Shown here: positions 1-6,110 of the stretch, piece after piece
Numbering within the stretch: position 1 is the stretch's first letter
How the letters are laid out: each line of letters starts with the position of its first letter
DNA from: Planctomycetota bacterium
GTDB lineage: Bacteria; Planctomycetota; UBA1135; GCA-002686595
NCBI GenBank assembly: GCA_022447405.1
Contig: JAKVCE010000096.1
Span: 1 to 7,665, forward strand
DNA: 7,665 nucleotides
Direction: 5' to 3'
Notes under the pieces: generated by a model
What the model saw: the letters and a program-made list of their open reading frames with translations, nothing else
Databases searched by the model: none
Told to the model about the DNA's origin: nothing
Translations under genes and position numbers: made by a program

Positions 1-333
1 GTCTGCAAAATCGACCTCGGGTTCAATCGCATGGAGAACCGCGTCAACGTCCACCTCGGCCTGGGGCGGTCGCTCCTGGGACTTCGGCGGCATGTCGCCA
101 GCTAAGAGGCGCTCCTCCACGGCGAACCAGACCTCAGGATCGCTGAGCGCCTCCTCCCGAGAGGCGAAGCGAGAGAGGTTTAGATCTGCCTCTGGCTCGA
201 AGTCGTCATGACAGAGGGCGCAGTGCTCTGCGAGGAAGCCGCGCATCCCTGAGTCGAAGCTGTCTTCTTGTGCGACGGCTTGGCTCGCGCAGAGGTGCGT
301 CAGCGCGGTGAGGAGTGATGCGGCGCGGAGCAT
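1..333 (-). CDS. Planctomycete-type c-type cytochrome domain protein, N-terminal part (3' end outside window)
   Basis: Reading leftward from ATG at 333-331, the frame stays open for 111 codons to the window edge. Residues 1-21 look like a signal peptide: a short positive start, a Leu/Ala-rich core, and likely cleavage after AVA at 19-21. A single covalent haem-binding motif follows, CALCH at 38-42. About 40 residues later comes W-F-A-V-x-E-R-L-L-x-G-D-M-P-P (GDMPP at 79-83) and then an RPP. That order (FL-x-x-x-C-x-x-CH, then W..V..RL..G.MPP..RP) is what I know from the cytochrome domain opening the large planctomycete/Verrucomicrobia PSCyt/PSD-type proteins (DUF1587/1592/1588 or DUF1553 families). 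Those are exported proteins of poorly defined redox role. The downstream domains that would identify the subfamily are outside the window. It lies 68 bp behind the merC-like gene on the same strand, so co-transcription is possible. The start has no Shine-Dalgarno. Confidence 0.82.
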   Translation of the reverse strand, partial: MLRAASLLTALTHLCASQAVAQEDSFDSGMRGFLAEHCALCHDDFEPEADLNLSRFASREEALSDPEVWFAVEERLLAGDMPPKSQERPPQAEVDVDAVLHAIEPEVDFAD

Positions 334-401
334 GGGTGGACCAGCCTACCAGCGCGGGCAGATTTGATCCCCTCCACGCCCTCCCTTAGAGCCTGCGAGC
401 C

Positions 402-947
402 TCAGTTGGACTCGTCTTCCTCTTCTCGCTTCTTGCGACACCGAGCGCACCCGCGCCGGTTGCCCAAGTGTGCGCCGATGAGCAGGAAGCTGCCGGTGAT
501 CGTCGCGATGCCCGCGGGGGGCATGTGAAGGCGGGACTCACCCTCTTCGTCTGTGACGACCGCAGGGCAACAGTCGGCGCAGGCGCCGTCAGCTTCCAGA
601 GACTCAGCTGCTGCCACGACCGGGAAGGGGTTCATGTCCTTGGGCAGGTAGGGAAGGGTGCTGCCCGTGAGGATGAATGTGATGCCCGTGAGCGCGGTGA
701 CCAAGACCCACCTCTCTCGGTGCTCTCGATAACCGAAGATCACGACGGTCAGTGCTAGCGGCACGACGAACAAGGCCATCAACGCGTGGGAGGCTGGATG
801 AGCCCACACCTTGGCGAAGGCAGGCATCGCCAAGAAGAAGAGCGGAGAGACCAGGCAGTGCAGCGCGCAGAGGGTCGAGGCCATGCTGCCGAGCTTGTCC
901 CATCGGCCAGTGATCGAATCGCAGGTCACTGCGTCTTGATTGTTCAT
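402..947 (-). CDS. MerC-domain integral membrane protein (putative metal transporter)
   Basis: This 181-residue protein has four hydrophobic segments, at about 22-44, 53-72, 81-98 and 144-162. The first carries LCALHCLVSP, with cysteines at 27 and 31, the hallmark of the MerC family. MerC proteins take up mercuric ion in classical mer operons, but many MerC-domain proteins in free-living bacteria have no known mercury role. Other possible metal ligands are CADCC (123-127) in a polar loop between helices 3 and 4 and CARC (167-170) in the tail, which ends in a charged KKREEEDES stretch. I chose the ATG at 947-945 over an in-frame ATG at 974 because it overlaps the regulator's TAA as TAATG, a usual arrangement for coupled translation; the longer form only adds nine residues inside the regulator gene. 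No mercuric reductase (merA), MerP or MerR is present. With a Fur-family gene directly upstream, import or buffering of zinc or another divalent metal is as likely as mercury. Confidence 0.85.
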   Translation of the reverse strand: MNNQDAVTCDSITGRWDKLGSMASTLCALHCLVSPLFFLAMPAFAKVWAHPASHALMALFVVPLALTVVIFGYREHRERWVLVTALTGITFILTGSTLPYLPKDMNPFPVVAAAESLEADGACADCCPAVVTDEEGESRLHMPPAGIATITGSFLLIGAHLGNRRGCARCRKKREEEDESN

Positions 948-1354
948 TATCCCGCTATTCGACATTCTGCACATCTCCCGTGTAGTAAGACCTCGTGTCT
1001 CGTCATCTCGAACCCAGTGGGCAAGAGCTGCTCAAGATTCTTCACGCAGCCTTCGAGGTCAAAGGCGCGGCTGCAGCCGGTGCAGAGGAAGTGGTGGTGG
1101 TGCTCTAGGTCCGAAGGCTCGTAGCGAACAGCGCCCGACTCTAGCTCGACGGCGATGAGCTCCCCATGCTCGACCCCTCTCTTGAGAGAGCGATAGATCG
1201 TGGCGATGCCGATGCCGGCTCCACGCTGACCCTTGCGGAGCTCGTCCAAGAGCTCTGTCGCAGACATGGGTCCGGTCGAGGAGGCCAACACCTCCATCAC
1301 CGATTCATGTTTCTTGCTGTGTCGAGGCACGGAGAGATGATAATTGATTCTCAA
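947..1354 (-). CDS. Fur-family metal-dependent transcriptional regulator
   Basis: This 135-residue protein has the full Fur layout. An N-terminal winged helix carries the recognition-helix signature GIGIATIYRSL at 47-57. A dimerisation/metal domain follows, with HHHHFLCTGC (85-94) and a C-terminal H-x7-C-x2-C (H120, C128, C131). C91/C94 and C128/C131 would form the structural zinc site, and the histidine cluster contributes to the sensing site. Metal specificity (iron, zinc, manganese or peroxide) cannot be read reliably; pairing with a MerC-type membrane protein makes a zinc or thiophilic-metal sensor plausible. The start is uncertain. The frame opens with TTG at 1354, while a GTG at 1330-1328 would give a protein eight residues shorter that still contains the whole DNA-binding domain. 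Neither has a Shine-Dalgarno. If GTG is used, the Fur-box-like palindrome at 1338-1353 lies just upstream rather than inside the gene, suggesting autoregulation. The TAA stop overlaps the next gene's ATG. Confidence 0.9.
   Translation of the reverse strand: MRINYHLSVPRHSKKHESVMEVLASSTGPMSATELLDELRKGQRGAGIGIATIYRSLKRGVEHGELIAVELESGAVRYEPSDLEHHHHFLCTGCSRAFDLEGCVKNLEQLLPTGFEMTRHEVLLHGRCAECRIAG
1338..1353. promoter_or_regulatory. Fur-box-like inverted repeat (candidate operator)
   Basis: The sequence TGATAATTGATTCTCA is an imperfect palindrome: TGATAAT and ATTCTCA (reverse complement TGAGAAT) match at six of seven positions around a 2-bp centre. The half-site TGATAAT is the classical Fur half-site, but the usual iron Fur box has a 1-bp centre. 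It stands out as AT-rich in a GC-rich region, and it overlaps the TTG start of the Fur-family gene or lies 7 bp upstream of its GTG alternative. The simplest reading is an autoregulatory operator; it could also affect the divergent gene starting 93 bp away. I could not place convincing -35/-10 elements around it. Confidence 0.5.
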
Positions 1355-1445
1355 ATAGGGGTCGAGCCCAACTCAATATTCTGTCGCTCGGATAGGCTAT
1401 GGGTGTAGGGGAGACGCGATTCAGCGCACCGCCACGACACTTTTT

Positions 1446-3134
1446 ATGCATCAGGCACATCAACGAATTCTCCTCTTGGCGCTCCTGCTGGTCTCAGGGA
1501 AGGACGCAAAGTCTCAGGCCTACGACGGTCTGACGCTCTTCCAGCCGAACAACTCGAGTACGGCCTACCTGATCAACATGGACGGGAGCGTCCACCACAG
1601 CTGGGTCGGTCCGGCTTCCCCTGGGCTCTCCGTCTATCTCTTACCGGATGGTGACCTCTTGCGGACCCTGCGTGTCGGGACCGGTCCGGGAGGGACAGGC
1701 GGCGCAGTGGAGCGCGTGAGCTGGGACGGAGTCCTCGAGTGGCAGTTTGAATACAACCAACCCAACCAGTACCTGCAGCACCACGACATCGAGCTTCTGC
1801 CGAATGGCAACATCCTGATGGTCGCCTGGGACTACAGGCCCCAAGCCGAAGCCGTCGCCGAGGGACGCAACCCGAACACCATCAGCGGCGGTCAGATCCT
1901 CTCGGACAGCATCATCGAAGTGCAGCCTACGGGCCCGAACAGCGGCCAAATCGTCTGGGCTTGGTACGCCTGGGATCACCTCATCCAAGACTTCGATTCC
2001 TCTGCGAATAACTACGGTGTGGTGGGGGACCACCCAGAGCTCATCGACCTGAACTATCCGCCCGGAGTCGGCGGCGGCGGAGGAGGGCCCGGCGGTGGAG
2101 GGAACGGGACAGACTGGCTCCACCTCAACTCGGTGGACTACAACGCTGAGCTCGACCAGATCGTGGTGAGCGTTCACAACACCGACGAGATCTGGGTGAT
2201 CGACCACTCAACCACGATGGAGGAGGCAGCAGGGCACACGGGCGGAAACTCTGGCAAGGGCGGTGACCTGCTCTATCGCTGGGGCAACCCGGCAGCCTAT
2301 GACCAAGGGACGGCCGGTGACCAAGAGCTCTTCGGTCAGCACGACGCCCAGTGGATCACGGACGAGCTCCCCGGCGCTGGCGACATCCTCATCTTCAACA
2401 ACGGGCTCGGTGCGCCGGGTCCCAACGCCTCCTCGGTGGACCAGATCACGCCGCCTGTCGACGGGTCTGGGAGTTACGCCTACACCCCTGGGACGGCCTA
2501 CGGCCCGACCTCGCTCTCGTGGCAGTACATCGCGCCGAACCCGACCACGTTCTACTCCCAGAACATCTCAGGGTGTCAGCGGCTGCCCAACGGCAACACG
2601 CTCATCTGCAGCGGGAGGCAGGGGTGGTTCTTTGAGGTGACGGCGGCAGGTCAGCTCGTCTGGGAGTACACATACAGCAGCGGCGGCGGCAGCAACAACG
2701 TCTTCCGCGCAAACAGATACCGCCTCTGTGACTCACCCACGGTCTACTGCCAGGCTGGCCCTAACTCGAACGGCGCAGGCGCCATGATCGGCTACAGCGG
2801 GACAAACAGCGTCTCAGCCAACGACCTGGTCCTTGAGATCTTGAGCGCTGCCGTGAACAAGCCCGGGATCTTCTACTACGGCCCGAACCAGATCCAAGCG
2901 CCCTTCGGCGATGGGTACCGGTGCGTCGGCGGGGCGGTGAAGCGGCTCCCCGTGGTCTTTACGGACAGCTTCGGCGACGCCTCCTTCGCCATAGACCTCA
3001 CGAGCGCCACCCTGCCTACTGGGACGATCGCAGAGGGTGACATCTGGAACTTCCAGTTCTGGTACCGGGATCCTCCGGGCACCCTCTCGACCTTCAACCT
3101 CTCAGACGCCTTGAGCGTCCCCTTCTGTCCATGA
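1446..3134 (+). CDS. Secreted arylsulfotransferase (ASST)-like beta-propeller with C-terminal planctomycete tail
   Basis: A 562-residue exported protein; residues 1-25 form a signal peptide with likely cleavage after SQA. Residues ~27-425 match the aryl-sulfate sulfotransferase-like propeller family (ASST, PF05935/PF14269 type). Landmarks in order: HHDIELLPNGNILMVAWD (112-129), DWLHLNSVDYN (223-233), EIWVIDHSTT (248-257), LLYRWGNP (275-282), FGQHDAQW (296-303), ILIFNNG (314-320), and QRLPNGNTLICSGRQG (378-393). Characterised ASSTs are periplasmic and move sulfate from one phenol ester to another through a histidine. H226 and H299 lie in the conserved motifs, but I cannot map the catalytic histidine with certainty, and many relatives have no proven activity. 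A glycine-rich stretch (208-221) sits just before the DW-H motif. Residues 428-562 are the shared tail (C-x6-C, FGDGYRCVGG, WYRDP, FNLS), about 80% identical to that of the esterase gene. The first of three co-directional secreted-protein genes; its TGA overlaps the next ATG. No Shine-Dalgarno precedes the ATG. Confidence 0.88.
   Translation: MHQAHQRILLLALLLVSGKDAKSQAYDGLTLFQPNNSSTAYLINMDGSVHHSWVGPASPGLSVYLLPDGDLLRTLRVGTGPGGTGGAVERVSWDGVLEWQFEYNQPNQYLQHHDIELLPNGNILMVAWDYRPQAEAVAEGRNPNTISGGQILSDSIIEVQPTGPNSGQIVWAWYAWDHLIQDFDSSANNYGVVGDHPELIDLNYPPGVGGGGGGPGGGGNGTDWLHLNSVDYNAELDQIVVSVHNTDEIWVIDHSTTMEEAAGHTGGNSGKGGDLLYRWGNPAAYDQGTAGDQELFGQHDAQWITDELPGAGDILIFNNGLGAPGPNASSVDQITPPVDGSGSYAYTPGTAYGPTSLSWQYIAPNPTTFYSQNISGCQRLPNGNTLICSGRQGWFFEVTAAGQLVWEYTYSSGGGSNNVFRANRYRLCDSPTVYCQAGPNSNGAGAMIGYSGTNSVSANDLVLEILSAAVNKPGIFYYGPNQIQAPFGDGYRCVGGAVKRLPVVFTDSFGDASFAIDLTSATLPTGTIAEGDIWNFQFWYRDPPGTLSTFNLSDALSVPFCP
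2745..3131 (+). repeat. Shared C-terminal tail module, copy 1
   Basis: This segment encodes residues 434-562 of the sulfotransferase-like protein. Aligned without gaps to copy 3 (5721-6107), I count about 103 identical residues of 129. Key positions are YCQAG, NSxGAGA, SVSANDLVL, KPGIFYYGPNQI, APFGDGYRCVGGAVKRLPVVF, WNFQFW-(Y/F)-RDPPGTL, STFNLS and a final PF-x-P. The matching DNA differs at many third codon positions, so the two copies are not a fresh duplication. Confidence 0.85.
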
Positions 3135-4777
3135 TGCGTTGGGTCTCCTTCACTGCTGCAGTTTTGTTCGCATCGAGCGTCGCCGTCGTGAACGCGCAGG
3201 TTGACTACGAGACCCAGAAGTGGACCGCCTCCGACGCATCTGTAGATGATTCCTTTGGCTTCGCTGTCGCGCTCAGCGGGGAGCTCGCGATCATCGGAGC
3301 CTATAAGGACGACGACCTCGCCGGAGGGGGAGGGGCTGCTTACATTTACAACGCGCGGACAGGGCAGGAGCTCATGCAGCTTCATCCCAGTGATTACGCC
3401 CCGCAGGACTGGTTCGGCTCTGCGGTCGCGATCAATGAGAGCTACGCCATTGTCGGCAGCATGAGAGACGATGACATCGCCACGCAAGCTGGGGGCGCAT
3501 ACATCTTCGACGCGGGGACCGGTGTTGAGCTCGGAAAGTTCTCTCCTATTGATGGATCGGTAGACGACTACTTTGGCAGGTGCCTGGCGATCAGCGGCTA
3601 TACGGTCGTAGGCGGACTGTCGAAAGACGACGACAACGGCTCCTCCTCTGGCTCTGCTTATCTCTTCGACGCGAGGACTGGAGCGATCATCGACAAGCTG
3701 CTGCCCTCTGACGGGGCTCCCCTGGACTACTTCGGCATCAGCGTCGCGATCGAGGGAGACCTCGTCGTCGTCGGCGCATTCAGGGACGACGACAACGGCC
3801 CCTCCTCTGGCTCTGTCTATCTCTTTGACGCCACGACAGGCGCTGAGCTCACGAAGCTGCTGCCCGATGATGGCGATTCCTATGACGAATTTGGCTCCTC
3901 TGTGGGCATCAGCGGCGACACGGTCATCGTGGGTGCTCTTGGAGACGAGCTGGGCGGGACGAACGGCAACTCCGGCTCCGCTTACATCTTCGATGTCTCT
4001 GACCCGCTGTCACCTGTCCAGACTCACAAGCTGTTCCCGGACGATGGCTCTCCCGCGACCCTGTTCGGGGAAGCGGTCTCCATAAGCAACGAGTTCGCCG
4101 TCATCTCGCGACCCTTTGACGACGCGGCCGCGACCAGCGCTGGCTCGGCGTATCTCTACAACGTTGAGAGCGGCGAACTGATCACAAAGCTCCTCGCCAG
4201 CGACGCGGCCGATGGTGACAAGCTCGGTCGAGCTGCGGCCATCAGCGACAACATTGTCCTGCTCGGAGCCTATGAGGATGATGACCACGGCGAGGACTCA
4301 GGCTCTGTCTATAGCTTCGACTTCGCCCCGGGCGTCCCTTACTGCTTCGGACCTGCGCCCCAATGTCCGTGCGGAAACCCGGGCAGCTCAGAGAGCGGCT
4401 GCGCGAACAGCAGCGGGGTAGGCGCTCAGCTCAGCGCGTTTGGGTCAAGGAGCCTCTCTGCAGATGCCTTCACCATGAGCGCGAAGCACCTGCCTCAAGG
4501 GCCGGGTCTCTATTTCCAGGGCGAGAACACCGTCAACGGTGGGCAGGGAGCCTTCTTCGGTGACGGGCTGCGCTGCGCAGGTGGGGGCGTCGTTCGTTTG
4601 GAGGTTCAGTTCTCCTCAGGCGGCACCTCAAACACCACCGTCTCGATCGCCACAAAGGGAGGCGTCGCAGCAGGACAGACGAAGCGCTATCAGCTCTGGT
4701 ATCGCGATCCGGTCAGCTCGCCTTGCGGCAGCAGCTTCAACCTCAGCAACGGCTACGAGGTCACTTGGATTCCCTGA
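3131..4777 (+). CDS. Secreted seven-blade FG-GAP beta-propeller protein with C-terminal planctomycete tail
   Basis: A 548-residue exported protein; residues 1-22 form a signal peptide with likely cleavage after VNA. Residues ~30-400 consist of seven tandem repeats of about 51-55 residues. Each runs L-x-P-x-D-(G/A)-x3-D-x-FG-x-x-V-A-I-S-x-(D/E)-x-V-x-V-x-G-A, then an acidic DDD loop, then SGSAY(L/I)(F/Y)-x-TG. Seven copies fit one closed propeller of the FG-GAP (integrin-alpha-like) type. Such proteins usually bind ligands, surfaces or metals, and I see no catalytic motif. Blades 5 and 6 are the most divergent and have altered acidic loops (GDELGG and FDDAAA). Residues 404-548 are a more distant copy of the tail in the two neighbours, with C405-x6-C412, FGDGLRCAGG (477-486), WYRDP (523-527) and FNLSN (536-540), plus extra cysteines at 414, 424 and 532. 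ATG 3131 overlaps the upstream TGA as ATGA; a second in-frame ATG at 3134 is an equal alternative. Translational coupling is likely. Confidence 0.9.
   Translation: MMRWVSFTAAVLFASSVAVVNAQVDYETQKWTASDASVDDSFGFAVALSGELAIIGAYKDDDLAGGGGAAYIYNARTGQELMQLHPSDYAPQDWFGSAVAINESYAIVGSMRDDDIATQAGGAYIFDAGTGVELGKFSPIDGSVDDYFGRCLAISGYTVVGGLSKDDDNGSSSGSAYLFDARTGAIIDKLLPSDGAPLDYFGISVAIEGDLVVVGAFRDDDNGPSSGSVYLFDATTGAELTKLLPDDGDSYDEFGSSVGISGDTVIVGALGDELGGTNGNSGSAYIFDVSDPLSPVQTHKLFPDDGSPATLFGEAVSISNEFAVISRPFDDAAATSAGSAYLYNVESGELITKLLASDAADGDKLGRAAAISDNIVLLGAYEDDDHGEDSGSVYSFDFAPGVPYCFGPAPQCPCGNPGSSESGCANSSGVGAQLSAFGSRSLSADAFTMSAKHLPQGPGLYFQGENTVNGGQGAFFGDGLRCAGGGVVRLEVQFSSGGTSNTTVSIATKGGVAAGQTKRYQLWYRDPVSSPCGSSFNLSNGYEVTWIP
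3218..4330 (+). repeat. Seven tandem FG-GAP blade repeats (about 155-160 bp each)
   Basis: The repeats are clear at the protein level and partly visible in the DNA. For example, the stretch from GACGACGACAACGGC at 3626 recurs at 3785, an offset of 159 bp or 53 codons, with near-identical sequence for about 30 bp. Blades 3 and 4 are the most similar pair, suggesting a fairly recent internal duplication. Approximate blade boundaries in residues: 30-81, 82-134, 135-187, 188-240, 241-297, 298-351 and 352-400. Confidence 0.85.
4343..4774 (+). repeat. Shared C-terminal tail module, divergent copy 2
   Basis: This segment encodes residues 405-548 of the FG-GAP protein. It keeps the C-x6-C opening, NSSGVGA, PGLYFQG, FGDG-x-RC-x-GG, RLEV, Q-x-WYRDP and FNLSN landmarks of copies 1 and 3. 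It is clearly more distant in sequence. It also has an insertion of about 12 residues after the first cysteine pair, carrying two extra cysteines, and an additional SPCGS before FNLS. Confidence 0.75.
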
Positions 4778-4796
4778 GCTATCCCAGCGTTTGCGT

Positions 4797-4802
4797 TAGA
4801 AT
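4797..4802 (+). promoter_or_regulatory. Candidate -10 element for a leaderless esterase transcript
   Basis: TAGAAT matches the bacterial -10 consensus TATAAT at five of six positions. It ends six bases before the ATG at 4809, so transcription would start at or next to the start codon and give a leaderless message, consistent with the absence of a Shine-Dalgarno. I see no good -35. It lies in the 31-bp gap after the FG-GAP gene and could give the third gene its own expression. This is weak, sequence-only evidence. Confidence 0.25.
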
Positions 4803-4808
4803 CTAGAC

Positions 4809-6110
4809 ATGCCTATCTCCAGCCAACTCATCAAAGACTGCAGGAGCCGCTGCCAAGAGCACGCCCTGACGCTCCTCGCCCTCCTGGGGGTCTCACTCCT
4901 CACCCCGCAGGCTAGCGCCCAAGGGTTGAACAACGAGTCCGTCAACGTGAACGGTGTGACGAGGGAGTATCTCGTCTATCTGCCGGTCAATTTCGATCCC
5001 GCCGAAAACATGCCTGCGATGTTCTTCTTCCACGGCGGAGGCGGCACGGCCAACGGAGCCATCTTCGAGTGCGACTTCCGACCGCTGGCAGACGCAGATC
5101 GCTTCATCGCCGTCTACCCGCAGGCCATCGACAGCACGTCTGGCCCAAACTGCTGGGACTGCTTGGGTGACTACCATGGCGGAGTCGACGAGGTGGGCTT
5201 CATGTCCGCCATGATCGATGCCATGGCCGCCGACTACAACATCGACACCCAACGCGTCTATGCCGGCGGATACTCACTCGGCGGCAGCATCGTCTACGAC
5301 TTCGCCGCCTATCTGCCGGACCGAGTCGCTGTGATCGCTCCAGTAGCCGCCAACATGTGGGAGTGGACGTTGAGCGACGTGAACTGGTCGACCTCGGTCG
5401 CCTGCGTTCACCTGGTGGGCACGAACGACTTCTACGCTCCATACAACGGGAGCGAATACAGCATCTCAAGCAGCGCTCAGAACGCTCACTTCGTCAGCCT
5501 CAATGGAGCCCAGGCGACTCCGACCACCGAGAGCCTCGGCGGCAACATCACCCGGTACACCTGGGATGCTGGCGATGGCTGCCACGGCCATCAGCACATC
5601 GTCCGTCAGGGCGGCGGCCATGACGCCCCCTCCGGCTACCCTCAGGGCGCCGAGTGGATCTGGGACTACGCCTCCCAGTACAACCTCGACGGCTTGATCG
5701 ACTGTGCGGGTCCTGCGACCTATTGCCAAGCCGGGCCCAACTCCAGCGGCGCTGGCGCTCTGATCGGGTGGAGCGGCTCGGGCAGCGTCTCCGCCAACGA
5801 CCTCGTCCTCGACGTGGTGGGCGCGGCCGCCAGCAAGCCGGGGATCTTCTACTACGGTCCGAACCAGATCGAGGCGCCCTTCGGCGACGGCTACCGCTGC
5901 GTCGGCGGCGCGGTGAAGCGGTTGCCCGTCGTGTTCACCGACAGCTTCGGTGACGTCTCGTACGGGCTGGACCTCACCGACGCGTCGCTGCCCACGGCGA
6001 CGATCTCTGTTGGAGACGTCTGGAACTTCCAGTTCTGGTTCAGGGATCCCCCGGGGACCCTCGCGACCTTCAACCTCTCCAACGCGCTGAGCGTCCCGTT
6101 CACGCCCTGA
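4809..6110 (+). CDS. Secreted PHB-depolymerase/feruloyl-esterase-type alpha/beta hydrolase with C-terminal planctomycete tail
   Basis: A 433-residue exported hydrolase. Residues 1-37 form a signal peptide with a long hydrophilic start and likely cleavage after ASA. Residues ~40-295 are an alpha/beta-hydrolase of the 'esterase, PHB depolymerase family' (LpqC / carbohydrate-esterase-1-like): REYLVYLP opening, oxyanion-hole HGGGG at 75-79, FIAVYPQA, and nucleophile elbow GGYSLGG with Ser156. Probable acid and base are Asp207 in GTNDFYAPY and His271 in GGGHDAP. All three triad members are in the order and spacing expected, so it is probably active on an ester, such as a polyhydroxyalkanoate oligomer or an acylated polysaccharide; the substrate cannot be read from sequence. 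GTND replaces the more usual HGT-x-D. A cysteine-rich NCWDCLG segment lies at ~115-121. Residues 299-433 are the shared tail (C299-x6-C306, FGDGYRCVGG, WFRDP, FNLS), nearly the same as in the first gene. It starts 31 bp after the FG-GAP gene, and its TGA lies in the 6106-6127 palindrome. Confidence 0.9.
   Translation: MPISSQLIKDCRSRCQEHALTLLALLGVSLLTPQASAQGLNNESVNVNGVTREYLVYLPVNFDPAENMPAMFFFHGGGGTANGAIFECDFRPLADADRFIAVYPQAIDSTSGPNCWDCLGDYHGGVDEVGFMSAMIDAMAADYNIDTQRVYAGGYSLGGSIVYDFAAYLPDRVAVIAPVAANMWEWTLSDVNWSTSVACVHLVGTNDFYAPYNGSEYSISSSAQNAHFVSLNGAQATPTTESLGGNITRYTWDAGDGCHGHQHIVRQGGGHDAPSGYPQGAEWIWDYASQYNLDGLIDCAGPATYCQAGPNSSGAGALIGWSGSGSVSANDLVLDVVGAAASKPGIFYYGPNQIEAPFGDGYRCVGGAVKRLPVVFTDSFGDVSYGLDLTDASLPTATISVGDVWNFQFWFRDPPGTLATFNLSNALSVPFTP
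5721..6107 (+). repeat. Shared C-terminal tail module, copy 3
   Basis: This segment encodes residues 305-433 of the esterase. It is about 80% identical in protein to copy 1 at 2745-3131, with no gaps. The longest unchanged runs are around KPGIFYYGPNQI and APFGDGYRCVGGAVKR. The fourth cysteine of copy 1 (its penultimate residue) is threonine here. Confidence 0.85.

Noticed and set aside
402..947. Mercury-resistance operon (mer)
   Set aside because: Only a MerC-domain protein is present, with a Fur-family rather than MerR regulator and no reductase or periplasmic mercury carrier.
945..974. Longer start for the MerC-type protein at 974
   Set aside because: It would add nine residues encoded inside the regulator gene with no support; the ATG at 947 overlapping the regulator's stop is the natural coupled start.
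1641..2207. 188-codon minus-strand open frame inside the sulfotransferase-like gene
   Set aside because: It is antisense to conserved family motifs, has Val/Asp/His-rich low-information composition typical of GC-rich shadow frames, and shows no recognisable domain.
2876..3487. 203-codon minus-strand open frame spanning the junction of the first two secreted-protein genes
   Set aside because: It runs antisense to the end of one clear gene, the overlap and the start of the next; a similar shadow appears antisense to the other tail copy, as expected from homologous DNA.
3626..3815. Direct DNA repeats as a CRISPR or mobile-element signature
   Set aside because: The repeats are in frame, 159 bp apart, and encode successive FG-GAP blades, so they are explained by the protein fold.
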